A stretch of DNA of 64,000 nt, from the NCBI GenBank assembly GCA_023091665.1, contig JALJCQ010000017.1, positions 1,612,001-1,676,000 of the forward strand. Direction: 5' to 3'. Positions 1 to 11,074 of this stretch are shown here, one piece after another. A program made the position numbers and the translations under genes. This DNA is from Pythium myriotylum. Lineage: Eukaryota; Oomycota; Peronosporomycetes; Pythiales; Pythiaceae. Positions within the stretch are counted from its first letter, which is position 1; the number at the start of each line of letters is the position of its first letter. Below the pieces are notes generated by a model. That model had not been told where the DNA came from. It ran no database searches and was given only the letters and a program-made list of their open reading frames with translations.

Positions 1-917
1 GCAAACATCGAGCGGTCGTTACAGACATGGTGCGTGGCATCACTGTCAATCGCCCACTTCCCAATCATGGAAGTGTCCGGCGCTATACTGGCCTCCATTG
101 ATACAGCGAAGGCGATGGCGTCATCGTCTTCTTCATAGTCGCGTTGTACGTGGTTCGCGCGTTTTCCGCCAAAGCGACCACCGCCGAATTTGCGACCTTC
201 TTGCTTGTTCTTGGCCCAACAACGGTCAACTAAGTGACCAGTCTTGCCGCAGTGCGAGCATACACGAGTATCTTGCTCCGACACAAACGCCTTGGCTTGG
301 TCGTCGAGCTTGGTGGCTGCAGTCTTCATCTCGCCGGCACGCTTCACGTGCTCGTTCGTGAGAGCCTTGATCACTTCTTTAGTTCTCAAGTCGGCATTGC
401 TCATCTCGATGTGCAGAACCACGTTCTCATAGCTCGTAGGCAAACTGCGCAGCAGACAAATTGCCACATCTTCGTCCTCCATCTTCGCGCCGATGGCCAC
501 AAGCTTGGCGTGGATGTTGAGGATCTCGTTGCAGTGATGCAACACATTCGCGCCTTCCTTCATCTCCATACTAAAGAGCTGACGCTTCAAGTAGATTCGA
601 CCCGCCTTCTGCGACCCTTCGTACAACGAACGGAGTCGCTTCCATGTCACATGAGCTTCTTCACAGTCGTCGACGATGTGGTGGTACTCCGCGTCGATAT
701 GGAGGAGCATCAGGCCGAACGCGATGTTGTTGGTACTGATGTACTCGTCCTTGATCCGCGGGTCCGAGAACGTCGGCGTCTCGTTGATGTTCACGACATT
801 CCACACCGACTTGGTTAGGAACACGCCTCGCATGTAGCGTGCCCACGAAGCGTAGTTGTCGCCACGGAACTTGTCAACGAGAGTCTTTGTCTTGTCCGTC
901 ATGGTACTTGGGCTCAT
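1..917 (-). CDS. Family A copia Gag-protease, 3' part beyond window (A1)
   Basis: This is the amino-terminal part of a Ty1/copia polyprotein, read leftwards and cut by the window edge after about 305 codons. The start ATG (915-917) lies inside the primer binding site next to the LTR. Visible in order are a copia Gag domain, a CX2CX4HX4C zinc knuckle ([14 protein letters not shown]) for RNA binding, and the start of the aspartic protease. Gag packages the element RNA and the protease cleaves the polyprotein. The Gag frame is open throughout, whereas the family A copy at 18132 has an 8-bp frameshift. The protease motif reads D-S-D-A where the other copy has D-S-G-A (codon 39-41 is GAT), so the active-site glycine is lost and the protease is probably dead. 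Identification rests on near identity to the longer copy at 18132-20383. Confidence 0.85.
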   Translation of the reverse strand, partial: MSPSTMTDKTKTLVDKFRGDNYASWARYMRGVFLTKSVWNVVNINETPTFSDPRIKDEYISTNNIAFGLMLLHIDAEYHHIVDDCEEAHVTWKRLRSLYEGSQKAGRIYLKRQLFSMEMKEGANVLHHCNEILNIHAKLVAIGAKMEDEDVAICLLRSLPTSYENVVLHIEMSNADLRTKEVIKALTNEHVKRAGEMKTAATKLDDQAKAFVSEQDTRVCSHCGKTGHLVDRCWAKNKQEGRKFGGGRFGGKRANHVQRDYEEDDDAIAFAVSMEASIAPDTSMIGKWAIDSDATHHVCNDRSMF

Positions 918-921
918 AACC

Positions 922-1276
922 TATTAAAGGTCACGAAGTCGAGAAGAGGAGTGGACTTGACTGAAGCTTGGCAAAATGCAGAGTGAATTGATCGGGACTT
1001 AGTTCGCTGTCGCTACCTCTAAGCCGTCTTGTGTCCTACGCTACCATAAACATATGCATGTCCTACCTATCGTAATCATATGCAGAGGTATACACACTTC
1101 GTGGGTACTTCAACAAAGTTGATGGGTTGAACTGGGTTCAACCCAGAACTAGATGGAGAACTTTCCACCTGAGAATTTTCTACATGGGAATCTTCCACAT
1201 GAGAATTTTCTACAGTTGAATCTTCCACAACTTGAACTTCAACTTCAAGATGTTGTGACACATTGTACCCATAATA
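922..1276 (-). repeat. Family A 5' LTR (copy A1)
   Basis: This 355-bp LTR has TATTA/TAATA termini and the same length as the two LTRs of the plus copy at 17773 and 20317. Its inner end joins the primer binding site (910-921). Its outer end abuts family B RT sequence at 1277, so A1 is inserted in a B element. It carries the same GAAnnTTC array and core promoter as the other A LTRs. Confidence 0.85.
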
Positions 1277-2190
1277 AAGTTGAGCAAGACCCCAAGTCCG
1301 GCGACGTGACCATGCGGCAGACCAAGTTCCTGCAGTCAATCCTGACCAAGTTCGGCATGCAAGACTGCAAACCAGTGAGGACCCCTCAAGACCCCGGACT
1401 CAAGCTGACCAAGGCCATGTGCGAAGGTGGTTGCAAGCACGAAGACACCATGAAGAACGTGCCGTACCGAAGTGCAGTCGGCGCACTCATGTACCTCATG
1501 GTCGGCACTCGACCAGACCTCGCAGCGGCAGTCGGCACACTCAGCCAGTTCGCCGCGGACCCGTGTCCAACACACTGGCAAGCTCTCAAGCGTGTGCTCC
1601 GGTATCTGCAAGCGACTCCGACGTACGGCCTGCAGTTCTCGGCATCGCATGACGGAAGACTGGTCGGCTACTCCGACGCCGACTGGGCTGGCGACATCGA
1701 GTCACGTCGAAGCACCAGCGGCTACGTGTTCATGCTCAACGGCGGATGCATCAGCTGGTGCAGCAAGAAGCAGCGAACTGTCGCCCTCTCCTCGACCGAA
1801 GCAGAGTACATGGCTCTATCGGAAGCGATCCAAGAAGCCGTGTGGCTCAAGGCGTTCCTGTGCGAACTCGGCGAAGTTGCAAGCGACCAAGCGCTCACGG
1901 TGTACGAAGACAACCAAGGTGCCATCGCGTTGGCCAAGAACCCCGAGTTCCACAAGCGCACCAAGCACATCGACATTCGCTACCACTTCGTTCGTGAGAA
2001 GGTCGAGGACGGTCAAGTGTGTCTGCAGTATTGCCCGACCCAAGACATGCTTGCCGACATCATGACCAAGCCGATCCCCGCGGTTCAGTTCGACGTGCTC
2101 CGCACCAAGCTTGGTGTTCAAGACGCAGTCGAGTCGAGGGGGAGTGTTGAAGATGATGCGCCTCGAACCCAGCGTCATCATTCCAGTTGA
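1277..2190 (+). pseudogene. Family B copia RT end and RNase H fragment (B1)
   Basis: This is the carboxy-terminal part of a family B polyprotein. It starts abruptly just after the RT palm (the segment [12 protein letters not shown]) and contains the whole RNase H domain: [17 protein letters not shown] and YEDNQGA motifs. It ends in the purine-rich tract before the LTR at 2145, with the stop codon a few tens of bases inside that LTR. The 5' part was displaced by insertion of family A element A1. It shares two changes with the next copy (B2): His in SHDGRLV and Cys in ISWCSKK, where most B copies have Asn and Arg. B1 and B2 are therefore close relatives, perhaps two units of one tandem array. 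Confidence 0.85.
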
Positions 2191-2216
2191 AGCTCGGCAG
2201 TTGAAGCTCGGCTGTA

Positions 2217-2285
2217 GAAGATTCTCCTGCAGAAGATTCTCCGTGGAAGATTCGACATGTGGAAGATTCGACATGTGGAAGATTC
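2217..2285 (+). promoter_or_regulatory. GAAnnTTC array in LTR U3 (heat-shock-element-like)
   Basis: Five copies of GAAGATTC start at 2217, 2232, 2246, 2262 and 2278. GAAnnTTC is the inverted pair of nGAAn units bound by heat-shock factor. The array is about 180-245 bp upstream of the predicted transcription start. The same array is present in every B LTR, and in A LTRs with different inner bases. Binding is inferred from the motif only. Confidence 0.5.
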
Positions 2286-2457
2286 TCCGTCTGGTTCTGG
2301 TTTGAATCCAGTGCCACCCATCGACTTCGTTGAAGTATCCACGAAGTCAGTTTATGTTTGCATATGTTTACGATAGGTAGGACATACATTTGATTATGGT
2401 AGCGTAGGACACACACAGACGGCTTAGAGGTAGCAGTAGCGAACTAAGTCCCGATCA

Positions 2458-2476
2458 ATTCACTTTGCATTTTGCA
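2458..2476 (+). promoter_or_regulatory. Oomycete-type Inr plus FPR core promoter in LTR
   Basis: ATTCACTTTGCATTTTGCA matches 15 of 19 positions of the published oomycete core promoter GCTCATTYYNCAWTTTNYY. The predicted start is the A at 2462, leaving about 42 nt of R-U5 before the LTR end. Family A LTRs carry the same element with a slightly better match. The element is present in all B LTRs. Confidence 0.6.
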
Positions 2477-2503
2477 TCCTACCAACCAAGCGACCTTCCA
2501 ACA

Positions 2504-4687
2504 AAGCGGTCGAAGTTCGACGCCCGAGCCATCTTGTGTCGGTTCCTCGGCTACTCGGACCACGAGAAGGCGTATCGGTTTGAAGAAATCGCAACCGGCC
2601 GGATCGTCATCAGTCGAGACGCGCAGTTCATGGAAGACACGTTCGACGATGGCAAGCGCGAAGAACCCTGGAGCAAGTCCGTCGAGTTCCGCGACGATGA
2701 AGATGATGAAGATCAAGATGAAGCAACCGACAACCAAGATGATGAAGACATGGGTGAGCAGCCAGCCTCACCAGCACCAAGTCAGCGCAGCTACGAGCGA
2801 CCGGAGTGGCAACAGGGCCAGCGGTCGCAGCGTCCAGCAGCACCAGCATCGGCCCAGCAGCCGAATGTCGACTACGCACCAGGGTCCAAGCGCCACTCTC
2901 GCACGCACTCGCTCGAGAACCTGGCTGAACCGCCAGTTGAGAAGCGCTACGGACGGGTTGGTCGCACAAGTGGTGCGACTCCACCACCCACGCAAGGTTC
3001 AAGGACATCGCTCGAAGATCTGTCTGCACTGCTCACGTCGATCGAAGAGGAAGGCGTAGAAGATGAAGACGAAGAAGGCGAAGACGTGCAAGAACAAGGG
3101 GGAGAAGACCAAGATCACGATCTCAAAGAGTTTGCTCTCGTCGTGAATTCAGGGGGAGAGTTGCCGACATCGTTGAAGTCGGCGATGGAATCCGACGACG
3201 CCAGCAACTGGAAGGAAGCCTGCGACTCCGAGCTCGAGTCGCTCAAGAAGAACGAGACCTGGGACCTAGTCCCTTTGCCAGCCGGACGCAAGGCCATCAC
3301 CAGCAAGTGGGTGTTCAAGGTCAAGGAAACCGCCGAAGGACTCGTCGAACGGTACAAGGCTCGACTCGTTGCCAAGGGGTTCCTGCAGAAGTACGGCATC
3401 GACTTCGAAGAGACATTCGCACCCGTCGCCAAGTTCACGTCGATCCGCACCATCCTCAGCATCGCCGCTCGACACAAGCTCATGATCCATCAGATGGATG
3501 TCAAGACGGCGTTCCTGAACGGCAACCTCGACGAAGAAATCTACATGAAGCAGCCCGAAGGCTTCGTCGACCAGCGCCACCTGGACTACGTGTGCAAGCT
3601 CAAGCGCTCGCTCTACGGTCTCAAGCAGTCGCCCCGCATGTGGAACCAGACCATCGACGCCTTCATGCGCAAGGTCGGCTTCACCAAGTGCGAGATGGAC
3701 CACTGCGTGTACGTCAAGCGGAGCGGCTCAGCGATGATCTTCGTGGTGATCTACGTCGACGACCTCATCCTCGCCTGCAACAGCCTCGAGTTGCTCACGG
3801 CGACCAAGCGTGCACTCAGCGAACGCTTCGAGATGTCCGACCTCGGCGAACTCAAGTACTGCCTCGGCATGGAAGTTGATCAAGACCCCAAGTCCGGCGA
3901 CGTGACCATGCGGCAGACCAAGTTCCTGCAGTCGATCCTGACCAAGTTCGGCATGCAAGACTGCAAACCAGTGAGGACCCCTCAAGACCCCGGACTCAAG
4001 CTGACCAAGGCCATGTGCGAAGGTGGTTGCAAGCACGAAGACACCATGAAGAACGTGCCGTACCGAAGTGCAGTCGGCGCACTCATGTACCTCATGGTCG
4101 GCACTCGACCAGACCTCGCAGCGGCAGTCGGCACACTCAGCCAGTTCGCCGCGGACCCGTGTCCAACACACTGGCAAGCTCTCAAGCGTGTGCTCCGGTA
4201 TCTGCAAGCGACTCCGACGTACGGCCTGCAGTTCTCGGCATCGCATGACGGAAGACTGGTCGGCTACTCCGACGCCGACTGGGCTGGCGACATCGAGTCA
4301 CGTCGAAGCACCAGCGGCTACGTGTTCATGCTCAACGGCGGATGCATCAGCTGGTGCAGCAAGAAGCAGCGAACTGTCGCCCTCTCCTCGACCGAAGCAG
4401 AGTACATGGCTCTATCGGAAGCGATCCAAGAAGCCGTGTGGCTCAAGGCGTTCCTGTGCGAACTCGGCGAAGTTGCAAGCGACCAAGCGCTCACGGTGTA
4501 CGAAGACAACCAAGGTGCCATCGCGTTGGCCAAGAACCCCGAGTTCCACAAGCGCACCAAGCACATCGACATTCGCTACCACTTCGTTCGTGAGAAGGTC
4601 GAGGACGGTCAAGTGTGTCTGCAGTATTGCCCGACCCAAGACATGCTTGCCGACATCATGACCAAGCCGATCCCCGCGGTCTGTTGA
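2504..4687 (+). pseudogene. Family B copia RT-RNase H fragment (B2)
   Basis: This open frame begins flush at the LTR end with no primer site, gag, protease or integrase core. It starts in the post-integrase segment ([19 protein letters not shown]) and runs through the acidic linker, the RT ([10 protein letters not shown], catalytic YVDD) and RNase H ([24 protein letters not shown]). It ends abnormally. The last 30 or so residues and the polypurine tract are missing, and the frame runs straight into the LTR at 4682 and stops there. No ATG is usable near the start, so this is probably not expressed on its own. Lacking both priming sites, it could not be reverse transcribed as it stands. Confidence 0.85.
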
Positions 4688-5085
4688 AGATGATGCGCCT
4701 CGAACCCAGCGTCATCATTCCAGTTGAAGCTCGGCAGTTGAAGCTCGGCTGTAGAAGATTCTCCTGCAGAAGATTCTCCGTGGAAGATTCGACATGTGGA
4801 AGATTCTCCTGCAGAAGATTCTCCGTGGAAGATTCGACATGTGGAAGATTCGACATGTGGAAGATTCTCCGTCTGGTTCTGGTTTGAATCCAGTGCCACC
4901 CATCGACTTCGTTGAAGTATTCACGAAGTCAGTCTATGTTTGCATATGTTTACGATAGGTAGGACATACATTTGATTATGGTAGCGTAGGACACACACAG
5001 ACGGCTTAGAGGTAGCAGTAGCGAACTAAGTCCCGATCAATTCACTTTGCATTTTGCATCCCACCAACCAAGGGACCTTCCAACA
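4682..5085 (+). repeat. Family B LTR, expanded 404-bp form
   Basis: TGTTG/CAACA ends. It is 45 bp longer than the usual LTR because three GAAGATTC units are duplicated, giving eight in all (about 4753-4869). It is flanked on the left by the truncated B2 frame and on the right by an inverted 140-bp gag fragment, so neither side has the sequence expected of a normal 5' or 3' LTR. Confidence 0.85.
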
Positions 5086-5225
5086 CCATCGGCATCTTGA
5101 ACTTCCATGTGTGGAAGTTGGTTCCGTCGAACTTGTTGATGCGAGCTGGGGTGGTCGAATCCATGGCGAAGGCTGGGGAGGCGAAGTCGGTGGAGGCAGA
5201 GTCGGCTGGGCTTGGGCTCATAACC
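5086..5225 (-). pseudogene. Family B gag start fragment with primer binding site
   Basis: This is the first 45 or so codons of family B Gag, with the start ATG and primer binding site at the right end next to the LTR at 5226. It is cut at 5086 by the oppositely oriented LTR. It has sequence changes not seen in the intact copies, for example KFKMPMV in place of KFKMQMV. It is the 5' stub of an otherwise lost minus-strand element. Confidence 0.8.
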
Positions 5226-5584
5226 TGTTGGAAGGTCGCTTGGTTGGTGGGATGCAAAATGCAAAGTGAATTGATCGGGACTTAGTTCGCTACTGCTACC
5301 TCTAAGCCGTCTGTGTGTGTCCTACGCTACCGTAATCAAATGCATGTCCTACCTATCGTAAACATATGCAAACATAAACTGACTTCGTGGATACTTCAAC
5401 AAAGTCGATGGGTGGCACTGGATTCAAACCAGAACCAGACGGAGAATCTTCCACATGTCGAATCTTTCACATGTCGAATCTTCCACGGAGAATCTTCTGC
5501 AGGAGAATCTTCTACAGCCGAGCTTCAACTGCCGAGCTTCAACTGGAATGATGACGCTGGGTTCGAGGCGCATCATCTTCAACA
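5226..5584 (-). repeat. Family B LTR, 359 bp
   Basis: 5' LTR of the 140-bp gag stub. The inner end (5226) joins the primer binding site. The outer end (5584) abuts plus-strand family B sequence, so it lies inside another B copy. Confidence 0.88.
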
Positions 5585-5658
5585 AAGAAGACTGGCACGT
5601 GCAACTACTGCGGCAAGATCGGTCATTGGGCCGCGGAGTGCCACTCGCGTGTCAAGGA

Positions 5659-5692
<34 letters not shown>

Positions 5693-6371
5693 TCCGGCGG
5701 CAACGGCAACCGAAACGGCAACGGCAACCCTCGGCAACGGTTCCAGCGAGCGAACCTTGCGCGAGATGAAGACCCCGGCGAGTACCTGTTCTCGGTCGGG
5801 AAGACCCAAGGCAAGTCGAGTCAATCCACGGCGTGGTTGGTCGACTCGGGTGCGACTCAGCACATGTCGCGAACCAAGCAGTTCATGATGAACTACAAGA
5901 AGATTGACCCAGTCGACGTGCATCTGGCCGATGATGGCACGGTCCAAGCAGTTGGCGTGGGAGACATTCTCATGTCGATGAAGACTCCAAGCGGTGTCAA
6001 GAAGGGTTTGCTCACCAACGTGTGGCATATCCCCAAGCTCAGCCGCAACCTGTTCTCGGTCGGAAGATTCACGGAGGACGTTGCTCCCGTGACGTTCGAC
6101 AAGGACGGTTGCTTCGTCGTTCTCAAGGGCGCCAAGCGGACCATCGGCACTCGAATCGGCAAGGGTCTGTTCAAGCTCAACATGTCTCCAGTGTCGATTG
6201 AAGCAGCCCACGCCGCCAGTGCAAGACGAGGTCGCGCCATGTCCAAGTCGTACCTGTGGCACCTCCGACTCGGTCACATCGGCTTCAGCGGACTCGAAGC
6301 CATCGTCAAGAAGGACCTCGCCGACGGACTCGATATCGGGTCTGTGCAGGAGTGGGAGGTCTGTGAAGGCT
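5585..6371 (+). pseudogene. Family B gag zinc knuckle to pre-integrase fragment (V)
   Basis: This is an internal slice of a plus-strand B element caught between two minus-strand LTRs. It begins just before the zinc knuckle ([14 protein letters not shown]) and continues through the Gly-Asn repeat linker and the protease ([10 protein letters not shown], intact D-S-G). It ends in the GAG-pre-integrase zinc domain at EWEVCEG. Both ends are flush with LTR ends, so it is the target into which other B elements inserted. It differs from the intact B copies at several sites (VVLKG, SIEAAHAASA), so it is an older or separate lineage. Confidence 0.85.
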
Positions 6372-6730
6372 AGTTGGAAGGTCGCTTGGTTGGTGGGATG
6401 CACAATGCAAAGTGAATTGATCGGGACTTAGTTCGCTGCTGCTACCTCTAAGCCGTCTGTGTGTGTCCTACGCTACCATAATCAAATGTATGTCCTACCT
6501 ATCGTAAACATATGCAAACATAAACTGACTTCGTGGATACTTCAACGAAGTCGATGGGTGGCACTGGATTCAAACCAGAACCAGACGGAGAATCTTCCAC
6601 ATGTCGAATCTTCCACATGTCGAATCTTCCACGGAGAATCTTCTGCAGGAGAATCTTCTACAGCCGAGCTTCAACTGCCGAGCTTCAACTGGAATGATGA
6701 CGCTGGGTTCGAGGCGCATCATCTTCAACA
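6372..6730 (-). repeat. Family B LTR, 359 bp (3' LTR of B3)
   Basis: The first base is A where T is expected, so the outer end is slightly altered. The inner end at 6730 meets the polypurine tract (CTCCCCCTCGACTC on plus). It differs from the next two LTRs at one base in the GAAGATTC region. Confidence 0.88.
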
Positions 6731-9700
6731 CTCCCCCTCGACTCGACTGCGTCTTGAACACCAAGCTTGGTGCGGAGCACGTCGAACTGGACAGTGGGGA
6801 TCGGCTTGGTCATGATGTCGGCAAGCATGTCTTGGGTCGGGCAATACTGCAGACACACTTGACCGTCCTCGACCTTCTCACGAACGAAGTGGTAGCGAAT
6901 GTCGATGTGCTTGGTGCGCTTGTGGAACTCGGGGTTCTTGGCCAACGCGATGGCACCTTGGTTGTCTTCGTACACCGTGAGCGCTTGGTCGCTTGCAACT
7001 TCGCCGAGTTCGCACAGGAACGCCTTGAGCCACACGGCTTCTTGGATCGCTTCCGATAGAGCCATGTACTCTGCTTCGGTCGAGGAGAGGGCGACAGTTC
7101 GCTGCTTCTTGCTGCGCCAGCTGATGCATCCGCCGTTGAGCATGAACACGTAGCCGCTGGTGCTTCGACGTGACTCGATGTCGCCAGCCCAGTCGGCGTC
7201 GGAGTAGCCGACCAGTCTTCCGTCGTTCGATGCCGAGAACTGCAGGCCGTACGTCGGAGTCGCTTGCAGGTAGCGGAGCACACGCTTGAGAGCTTGCCAA
7301 TGTGTTGGACACGGGTCCGCGGCGAACTGGCTGAGTGTGCCGACTGCCGCTGCGAGGTCTGGTCGAGTGCCGACCATGAGGTACATGAGTGCGCCGACTG
7401 CACTTCGGTACGGCACGTTCTTCATGGTGTCTTCGTGCTTGCAACCACCTTCACACATGGCCTTGGTCAGCTTGAGTCCGGGGTCTTGAGGGGTCCTCAC
7501 TGGTTTGCAGTCTTGCATGCCGAACTTGGTCAGGATCGACTGCAGGAACTTGGTCTGCCGCATGGTCACGTCGCCGGACTTGGGGTCTTGATCAACTTCC
7601 ATGCCGAGGCAGTACTTGAGTTCGCCGAGGTCGGACATCTCGAAGCGTTCGCTGAGTGCACGCTTGGTCGCCGTGAGCAACTCGAGGCTGTTGCAGGCGA
7701 GGATGAGGTCGTCGACGTAGATCACCACGAAGATCATCGCTGAGCCGCTCCGCTTGACGTACACGCAGTGGTCCATCTCGCACTTGGTGAAGCCGACCTT
7801 GCGCATGAAGGCGTCGATGGTCTGGTTCCACATGCGGGGCGACTGCTTGAGACCGTAGAGCGAGCGCTTGAGCTTGCACACATAGTCCAGGTGGCGCTGG
7901 TCGACGAAGCCTTCGGGCTGCTTCATGTAGATTTCTTCGTCGAGGTTGCCGTTCAGGAACGCCGTCTTGACATCCATCTGATGGATCATGAGCTTGTGTC
8001 GAGCGGCGATGCTGAGGATGGTGCGGATCGACGTGAACTTGGCGACGGGTGCGAATGTCTCTTCGAAGTCGATGCCGTACTTCTGCAGGAACCCCTTGGC
8101 AACGAGTCGAGCCTTGTACCGTTCGACGAGTCCTTCGGCGGTTTCCTTGACCTTGAACACCCACTTGCTGGTGATGGCCTTGCGTCCGGCTGGCAAAGGG
8201 ACTAGGTCCCAGGTCTCGTTCTTCTTGAGCGACTCGAGCTCGGAGTCGCAGGCTTCCTTCCAGTTGCTGGCGTCGTCGGATTCCATCGCCGACTTCAACG
8301 ATGTCGGCAACTCTCCCCCTGAATTCACGACGAGAGCAAACTCTTTGAGATCGTGATCTTGGTCTTCTCCCCCTTGTTCTTGCACGTCTTCGCCTTCTTC
8401 GTCTTCATCTTCTACGCCTTCCTCTTCGATCGACGTGAGCAGTGCAGACAGATCTTCGAGCGATGTCCTTGAACCTTGCGTGGGTGGTGGAGTCGCACCA
8501 CTTGTGCGTCCAACACGTCCGTAGCGCTTCTCAACTGGCGGTTCAGCCAGGTTCTCGAGCGAGTGCGTGCGAGAGTGGCGCTTGGACCCTGGTGCGTAGT
8601 CGACATTCGGCTGCTGGGCCGATGCTGGTGCTGCTGGACGCTGCGACCGCTGGCCCTGTTGCCACTCCGGTCGCTCGTAGCTGCGCTGACTTGGTGCTGG
8701 TGAGGCTGGCTGCTCACCCATGTCTTCATCATCTTGGTTGTCGGTTGCTTCATCTTGATCTTCATCATCTTCATCGTCGCGGAACTCGACGGACTTGCTC
8801 CAGGGTTCTTCGCGCTTGCCATCGTCGAATGTGTCTTCCATGAACTGCGCGTCTCGACTGATGACGATCCGGCCGGTTGCGATTTCTTCAAACCGATACG
8901 CCTTCTCGTGGTCCGAGTAGCCGAGGAACCGACACAAGATGGCTCGGGCGTCGAACTTCGACCGCTTCTCCTTCGGCACGTGGACGTACGCATGGCAGCC
9001 GAACACCTTGAAGTTGGCGAGCAAGGGCTTCTTCCCGTACCATTCTTCGTACGGCGACTTGTACAAGTCTTGAGCGCGGGTCGGAAGTCGGTTGCGAACT
9101 TCGACTGCAGTCATGACGGCTTCGCCCCAGTACTCGTCGGACAAGTTGGCATGGTGGAGCTTGCAACGACCACACTCACCGATGGTTCGGTTCATGCGCT
9201 CCGCCACACCGTTCAACTGAGGCGTGTATGGCGGCGTGACGTCGTGCTCGATGCCACGCTTGCGGCAGAACTTGGCAAGTTTGGCCGACTGGTACTCGCC
9301 GCCGCCGTCGGTTCGAAGCACCTTGACTCGACGACCGGTTTGGTTCTCGGCCCAGTTGACGAACTCGACGAACTTGTCGTAGACTTCGTCCTTGGACCGC
9401 ATGAGGTACAACTTGCACAGTCGAGACTTGTCGTCGGTGAACGTGGCGAAGTACTTCATGCCGCCGAAAGTCGGAGTCTTCATGGGGCCGGCCACATCGC
9501 TGTACACGACGTCAAGCAGATTCGCAGACCGCTTGGTCGTGCCCGACTGGAACTTGACGCGAGTCAGCTTGCCGAGTGCACAGCCTTCACAGACCTCCCA
9601 CTCTTGCACAGACCCAATGTCGAGTCCGTCGGCGAGGTCCTTCTTGACGATGGCTTCGAGTCCGCTGAAGCCGATGTGACCGAGTCGGAGGTGCCACAGG

Positions 9701-10260
9701 TACGACTTGGACATGGCGCGACCTCGTCTTGTACTGGCGGCGTGGGCTGCTTCAGTCGACACTGGAGACATGTTGAGCTTGAACAGACCCTTGCCGATTC
9801 GAGTGCCGATGGTCCGCTTGGCGCCCTTGAGCATGACAAAGCAACCGTCCTTGTCGAACGTCACGGGAGCAACGTCCTCCGTGAATCTTCCGACCGAGAA
9901 CAGGTTGCGGCTGAGCTTGGGGATATGCCACACGTTGGTGAGCAAACCCTTCTTGACACCGCTTGGAGTCTTCATCGACATGAGAATGTCTCCCACGCCA
10001 ACTGCTTGGACCGTGCCATCATCGGCCAGATGCACGTCGACTGGGTCAATCTTCTTGTAGTTCATCATGAACTGCTTGGTTCGCGACATGTGCTGAGTCG
10101 CACCCGAGTCGACCAACCACGCCGTGGATTGACTCGACTTGCCTTGGGTCTTCCCGACCGAGAACAGGTACTCGCCGGGGTCTTCATCTCGCGCAAGGTT
10201 CGCTCGCTGGAACCGTTGCCGAGGGTTGCCGTTGCCGTTTCGGTTGCCGTTGCCGCCGGA

Positions 10261-10294
<34 letters not shown>

Positions 10295-11070
10295 TCCTTG
10301 ACACGCGAGTGGCACTCCGCGGCCCAATGACCGATCTTGCCGCAGTAGTTGCACGTGCCAGTCTTCTTGACTGCACGGCCCTTGGGCTTCGCGTCACTTG
10401 TCATGAACGCTTGGCCAAGCGTGGCTCCGTCGCCACCTTGCTCCTTGCGCTTCATGTCTTCATGGAGCAGCCGAGACGTCACGAGTTCCCACGTGAGCGC
10501 GTCGACACGCGACTCCAACGCCGTGATGAGGAACTGGTACGACTCGCTGAGACTGCCGAGAAGCGTGATCACCAAGTCGTCTTCGCTGACCGGAGCGCCG
10601 ACTGCGTCGAGTTCCTCGACCAGGGTCTTGAGCTTGTTGATGTGCGTGAGCACATCGTCACCTTCTTCCATCATGGTCGTGAAGAAACGACGACGAAGAA
10701 AGAGCTTGTTGGCAAGGCTCTTCTTCTCGAAGTGTTCTTCCAGTCTTGACCATGCATCTTGCGCACCACTCGCCGACCGAACCAGCGGGAGCTGCGAGTC
10801 TTCCATCGCGAGACAGATCATCGCGAGCGCCTTGCGAGACTTCTTCTTGAAGAGGGCTCGGTCCGCGTCGGTCTGGCACTGCTCGAGTTTGACCTCTCCA
10901 CAGACAACTTCCCAGACGTCGCGTTCTTCGAGCACCATCTGCATCTTGAACTTCCATGTGTGGAAGTTGGTTCCGTCGAACTTGTTGATGCGAGCTGGGG
11001 TGGTCGAATCCATGGCGAAGGCTGGGGAGGCGAAGTCGGCGGAGGCAGAGTCGGCTGGGCTTGGGCTCAT
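6685..11070 (-). CDS. Family B copia Gag-Pro-Int-RT-RNase H polyprotein (B3), intact
   Basis: This uninterrupted frame of about 1461 codons is the complete retrotransposition machinery of a Ty1/copia element. The domain order, with rough residues, is Gag (1-230), CX2CX4HX4C zinc knuckle (240-253), Gly-Asn repeat linker, aspartic protease [10 protein letters not shown] (about 321), and integrase zinc domain with HLRLGH and CEGC (about 455-500). Then come the integrase core with Asp, Asp, Glu in [16 protein letters not shown] and NGVAERMN (523-622), an acidic linker, RT with YVDD (about 980-1120), and RNase H with [17 protein letters not shown] and YEDNQGA (1290-1370). The start is the ATG inside the primer binding site (11068-11070), which is the first AUG after the predicted transcription start. 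The frame can be extended 12 codons upstream but with no ATG. It ends inside the 3' LTR. The integrase-before-RT order identifies copia rather than gypsy. Confidence 0.95.
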
Positions 11071-11074
11071 AACC

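Larger units (their letters stand above)
2145..2503 (+). repeat. Family B LTR, 359 bp (shared by B1 and B2)
   Basis: The LTR starts TGTTG and ends CAACA. It is preceded by the polypurine tract of B1 (GAGTCGAGGGGGAG, 2131-2144) and followed directly by RT-region sequence of B2 with no primer binding site. It holds five GAAGATTC motifs (2217-2285) and an Inr/FPR-like promoter (2458-2476). Confidence 0.9.

Noticed and set aside
910..921. GGGCTCATAACC as part of a tRNA-Met gene
   Set aside because: There is no cloverleaf around it. Its position next to each LTR makes it a primer binding site.
2217..2285. LTR repeat array as a CRISPR array
   Set aside because: The period is 15 bp with no unique spacers, it is inside an LTR, and the genome is eukaryotic.
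10200..10300. Hexamer microsatellite (GTTGCC)n
   Set aside because: It is in frame and encodes the Gly-Asn linker of Gag, varying by whole codons between copies.
8734..10749. Long antisense open frame across family B gag-integrase (also 13437-15446, 23062-25467, 26547-28538)
   Set aside because: They mirror the GC-rich sense codons, have no recognisable domain, and recur only because the sense gene recurs.
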